A DNA stretch of 15,688 nucleotides, from positions 1 to 15,688 of the forward strand of contig JADHTP010000041.1 of the NCBI GenBank assembly GCA_016784945.1, given 5' to 3'. Under the pieces are notes generated by a model. The model made no database searches and was not told where the DNA came from. It worked only from the letters and a program-made list of their open reading frames with translations. The position numbers and the translations under genes were made by a program. The DNA is from Deltaproteobacteria bacterium (GTDB lineage Bacteria; Myxococcota_A; UBA9042; DTJE01). Positions within the stretch are counted from its first letter, which is position 1. Each line of letters begins with the position of its first letter. Positions 14,072 to 15,688 of this stretch are shown here, in pieces.

Positions 14072-14143
14072 GTGAAGCGCTTTATGATTCCGCGCACAAT
14101 TCACTGTTCCGAAGGCTGTATTTCGGTCCTGGGCAAGACGTGA
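14072..14143 (+). CDS. Possible short ORF (23 residues) in the leader region
   Basis: A GTG start follows a very good ribosome binding site (AAGGGGGTGAG, 14057-14067) at proper spacing. The peptide is short and basic (starting MKRFMIPRT) with two Cys close together (CSEGC) and ends at a TGA at 14141-14143. It could be a leader peptide, a tiny protein, or the surviving 5' end of a lost gene. Apart from the ribosome binding site there is no support for translation. Confidence 0.25.
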   Translation: MKRFMIPRTIHCSEGCISVLGKT

Positions 14144-14223
14144 AACTGCCCGGCCAACCCGTCCCCCCTTTCCCGCCCTCACATGCGACCCGTCAAATTG
14201 TTATGCTAACCTAATCAGGCGTA

Positions 14224-14237
14224 CCGGACCGGTCCGG
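14224..14237. promoter_or_regulatory. Perfect 14-bp palindrome upstream of the VWA lipoprotein start
   Basis: CCGGACCGGTCCGG is identical to its reverse complement. Flanking GGC (14218-14220) and GCC (14241-14243) extend the symmetry to 26 bp with a three-base mismatch on each side. It ends 30 bp before the GTG start at 14268. The position and symmetry suit a dimeric repressor operator. It could also form an mRNA hairpin near the ribosome binding site. Confidence 0.4.
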
Positions 14238-14267
14238 ATTGCCCCTCATGGCAGGGTTTTAAGAACA

Positions 14268-15464
14268 GTGGGTTCAGATTCACACCAGAAGAATCCAAAG
14301 CGGGCGGCCACTGTCTGGCCGCTGCTCTTCGCGTCCCTGCTGGTGAATGCCTGCGGCTCGCCCGCCACGACCGCCGCCCCGGACATACCCGTGGCCACCG
14401 ATCCCGGGCCCGCCGACGCATCCGATTTCACCGACGACCAGGTCCCCGTGACGGACGCGCCGGACCTGTCGGACCCGGGAGGCATGGAAGGAACCGATCT
14501 CCTGGACGCGGCAGGCCCTGACGTCGAATACCGCGAATGCTATCCCGACGAGGACCACGACGGGGTTCCGGTGCTGGGCGAACCCCTCCTCGTGGAAGGC
14601 GCGGACAGCCCCTGCCCCGAGGGTCATGCCCTCCTGGTGCCCTTCGGGACCGGCCTCCTCCTGGACTGTGACGACCACCAACCCGCGGTTCATCCGGGGG
14701 CCTCGGAAAAGTGTAACGACATAGACGAGAACTGCAACGGCGACACGGACGAAGGGCTGTCCAATTCCTGCATCACAGTCTGCGGCGACCACGGCGAGAG
14801 TCACTGTGAGCACGGCGATTGGACCGAATGCGTCATGCCGGGCACCGAGTGCTGCCCCGGGGAACTCAAGGACATCATCCCCTGCCCGCCATTCGATTTC
14901 ATCTTCGTCACCGACAACTCGGGGAGCATGTCCTCAAGTGACCCGGAGGACATCCGCTTCGAGGCCATCGGCCTGTTCATCGAGGGAATGGACAACGACC
15001 TGGGCCTCATCGTGGGATTCGACGACTCGCCCTGGCTGTACGGGTATTTCACCGATGACAAGACCAAGCTTCTCACGTTCCTGGAGCAGGCCAAGCAGGA
15101 CGGTTCCGGCGGGGGAACGGACATCGACGAGGCCCTGTATTTCGCCTACGACCTCTACCTGGACTCGAACCGCAAGAAGGTGGTGATCCTGCTCACCGAC
15201 GGCAAGGATTCCTACGACGAGGAGGCGGTCCGCCTGGCGGCCGAGGCCCAGGATATCCGCATCTACATCCTGGGTCTGGGAAGCAGCGTGGACGAGGAGG
15301 CGCTCCTGAAGACCGTCACCGGTGACGGGGAGTACTTCTTTGCCGAGGTGGCCGACGACATCTTTCAGATCTACGACAACATCTTTTCCATCACGAACTA
15401 CCAGTCCTGGAAGGTCTGCGACGATGAGGGCAAATGGGTCAAAATGCTCGGGGCGTGCGATTGA
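14268..15464 (+). CDS. VWA-domain lipoprotein with a MopE-like metal-binding segment
   Basis: A GTG at 14268 is the only reasonable start; the ribosome binding site is weak (AAG close upstream). The 398-residue product has a basic N-terminus, a hydrophobic core and the lipobox LVNAC (Cys29). An acidic Pro/Asp-rich linker follows to about 88. Residues 91-164 carry CYPDEDHDG, DCDDHQPAVHPGA and CNDIDENCNGDTDEG, the Asp/Cys-rich motif of MopE-like proteins. A VWA domain spans about 209-375 with a complete MIDAS site: DNSGS (Asp216, Ser218, Ser220), Thr284 in GGTDID and Asp311 in LTDGKD. The C-terminus has a Cys pair (384 and 397). It is likely a surface lipoprotein binding divalent metal and a protein partner through the VWA domain. 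It overlaps the following gene. Confidence 0.87.
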   Translation: MGSDSHQKNPKRAATVWPLLFASLLVNACGSPATTAAPDIPVATDPGPADASDFTDDQVPVTDAPDLSDPGGMEGTDLLDAAGPDVEYRECYPDEDHDGVPVLGEPLLVEGADSPCPEGHALLVPFGTGLLLDCDDHQPAVHPGASEKCNDIDENCNGDTDEGLSNSCITVCGDHGESHCEHGDWTECVMPGTECCPGELKDIIPCPPFDFIFVTDNSGSMSSSDPEDIRFEAIGLFIEGMDNDLGLIVGFDDSPWLYGYFTDDKTKLLTFLEQAKQDGSGGGTDIDEALYFAYDLYLDSNRKKVVILLTDGKDSYDEEAVRLAAEAQDIRIYILGLGSSVDEEALLKTVTGDGEYFFAEVADDIFQIYDNIFSITNYQSWKVCDDEGKWVKMLGACD

Positions 15465-15688
15465 CGCCATCGCCGTGCTGGTCATCGCCCACCTGGGACT
15501 GATCACGCTGAGTGCCTGCGGGTCCAGCGAGCGCATCCGGCCCGACTGGGGCAACCAGGGCGACACCGGGACACCCGGGGAAACGGCCGGGCCCACGGAC
15601 CTGGGCAAGGGCGATGTCAACCTGGATCCGGGTCCAAAGGACGCGGGTCCAATCCACGTTTCGGACCGGTGTTTTCCCGACAAGGATT
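15424..15688 (+). CDS. Lipoprotein of the same architecture as the preceding gene (partial at window end)
   Basis: The frame is open from an ATG at 15424, with GGAAGG nine bases upstream, to the end of the window (88 codons). It overlaps the end of the VWA lipoprotein gene by 41 bp in another frame. A GTG at 15475 is an alternative start but loses the basic N-terminus. The product has a hydrophobic core, lipobox TLSAC, an acidic Gly/Pro/Asp linker, and then reaches SDRCFPDKD. This matches the place in the preceding protein where YRECYPDEDHDG opens the MopE-like segment. It is therefore probably a tandem paralogue. The rest lies outside the window. Confidence 0.7.
   Translation, partial: MRANGSKCSGRAIDAIAVLVIAHLGLITLSACGSSERIRPDWGNQGDTGTPGETAGPTDLGKGDVNLDPGPKDAGPIHVSDRCFPDKD

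Larger units (their letters stand above)
14024..14267 (+). other. Long leader region upstream of the VWA lipoprotein
   Basis: This stretch of about 240 bp holds no long gene. It contains a possible 23-codon ORF (14072-14143) and two short hairpins: CCGAA/TTCGG (14109-14113 and 14122-14126) and GGGCA/TGCCC (14131-14135 and 14147-14151). A C/T-rich tract at about 14157-14180, the AT-rich patch CAAATTGTTATGCTAACC (14194-14211) and a 14-bp palindrome (14224-14237) complete it. TATGCT at 14202-14207 could be a -10 box but has no good -35. I recognise no known riboswitch class in it. Confidence 0.4.

Noticed and set aside
1..15688. tRNA, rRNA, CRISPR arrays, intact transposases, toxin-antitoxin pairs and known riboswitches
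   Set aside because: None recognised by eye on either strand.

Overview
The window is GC-rich, bacterial and dominated by cell-envelope genes. Most predicted products begin with a lipoprotein signal peptide, and several continue into an acidic linker rich in Asp, Pro and Gly. MopE-like calcium or metal-binding motifs, Cys-rich modules, FGE-like lipoproteins and outer-membrane barrels also occur. This is the style of uncultured deltaproteobacterial lineages (Myxococcota or Bradymonadota-like). That placement is an inference from gene style; there is no rRNA or tRNA in the window to fix it.

Layout. (1) 1-789, plus strand: the C-terminal part of an RND/MMPL-type membrane exporter. (2) 790-1456: a small zone of gene debris holding an orphan 45-residue lipoprotein leader and a short open frame. 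That frame reads like the N-terminal side of an IstB-type transposition ATPase running into a single 4Fe-4S ferredoxin motif. (3) 1457-4342, plus strand: a large penicillin-acylase-family Ntn hydrolase made as a lipoprotein. (4) 4378-4441: a compact palindromic element made of two perfect 9-bp hairpins inside an outer inverted repeat, between convergent genes. (5) 4437-5384, minus strand: a PI-PLC-like phosphodiesterase lipoprotein, preceded by a broken C-terminal scrap of an FGE-like gene. (6) 5531-13906, minus strand: a run of eight co-oriented genes. (7) 13907-14267: a divergent intergenic region with promoter-like hexamers, palindromes and a possible 23-residue ORF. (8) 14268-15688, plus strand: a VWA/MopE-like lipoprotein and the start of what looks like a related lipoprotein.

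The minus-strand run is the most notable part. In transcription order it encodes: a TlpA-type thioredoxin lipoprotein; a TlpA-type thioredoxin domain fused to a large outer-membrane beta barrel resembling DUF6029; a small periplasmic protein like the DsbD alpha domain; a 190-bp gap; a Cys-rich lipoprotein with two FGE-like domains; a TPR-plus-beta-barrel protein; a membrane-anchored rhodanese-like protein lacking the catalytic Cys; a MauE/DoxX-family redox membrane protein; and a DsbA-like thioredoxin with a Cys-rich N-terminal domain. Three of the gene junctions are 4-bp ATGA overlaps and one is a 28-bp overlap, so the genes are probably translated together. I infer an envelope thiol-disulfide relay (inner-membrane MauE, periplasmic DsbA/TlpA/DsbD-alpha-like proteins, and an outer-membrane thioredoxin-barrel) dedicated to folding or surface display of Cys-rich proteins such as the twin-FGE lipoprotein. 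The individual families are recognisable. The combination, and the thioredoxin-barrel fusion in particular, is the best candidate for an undescribed system here.
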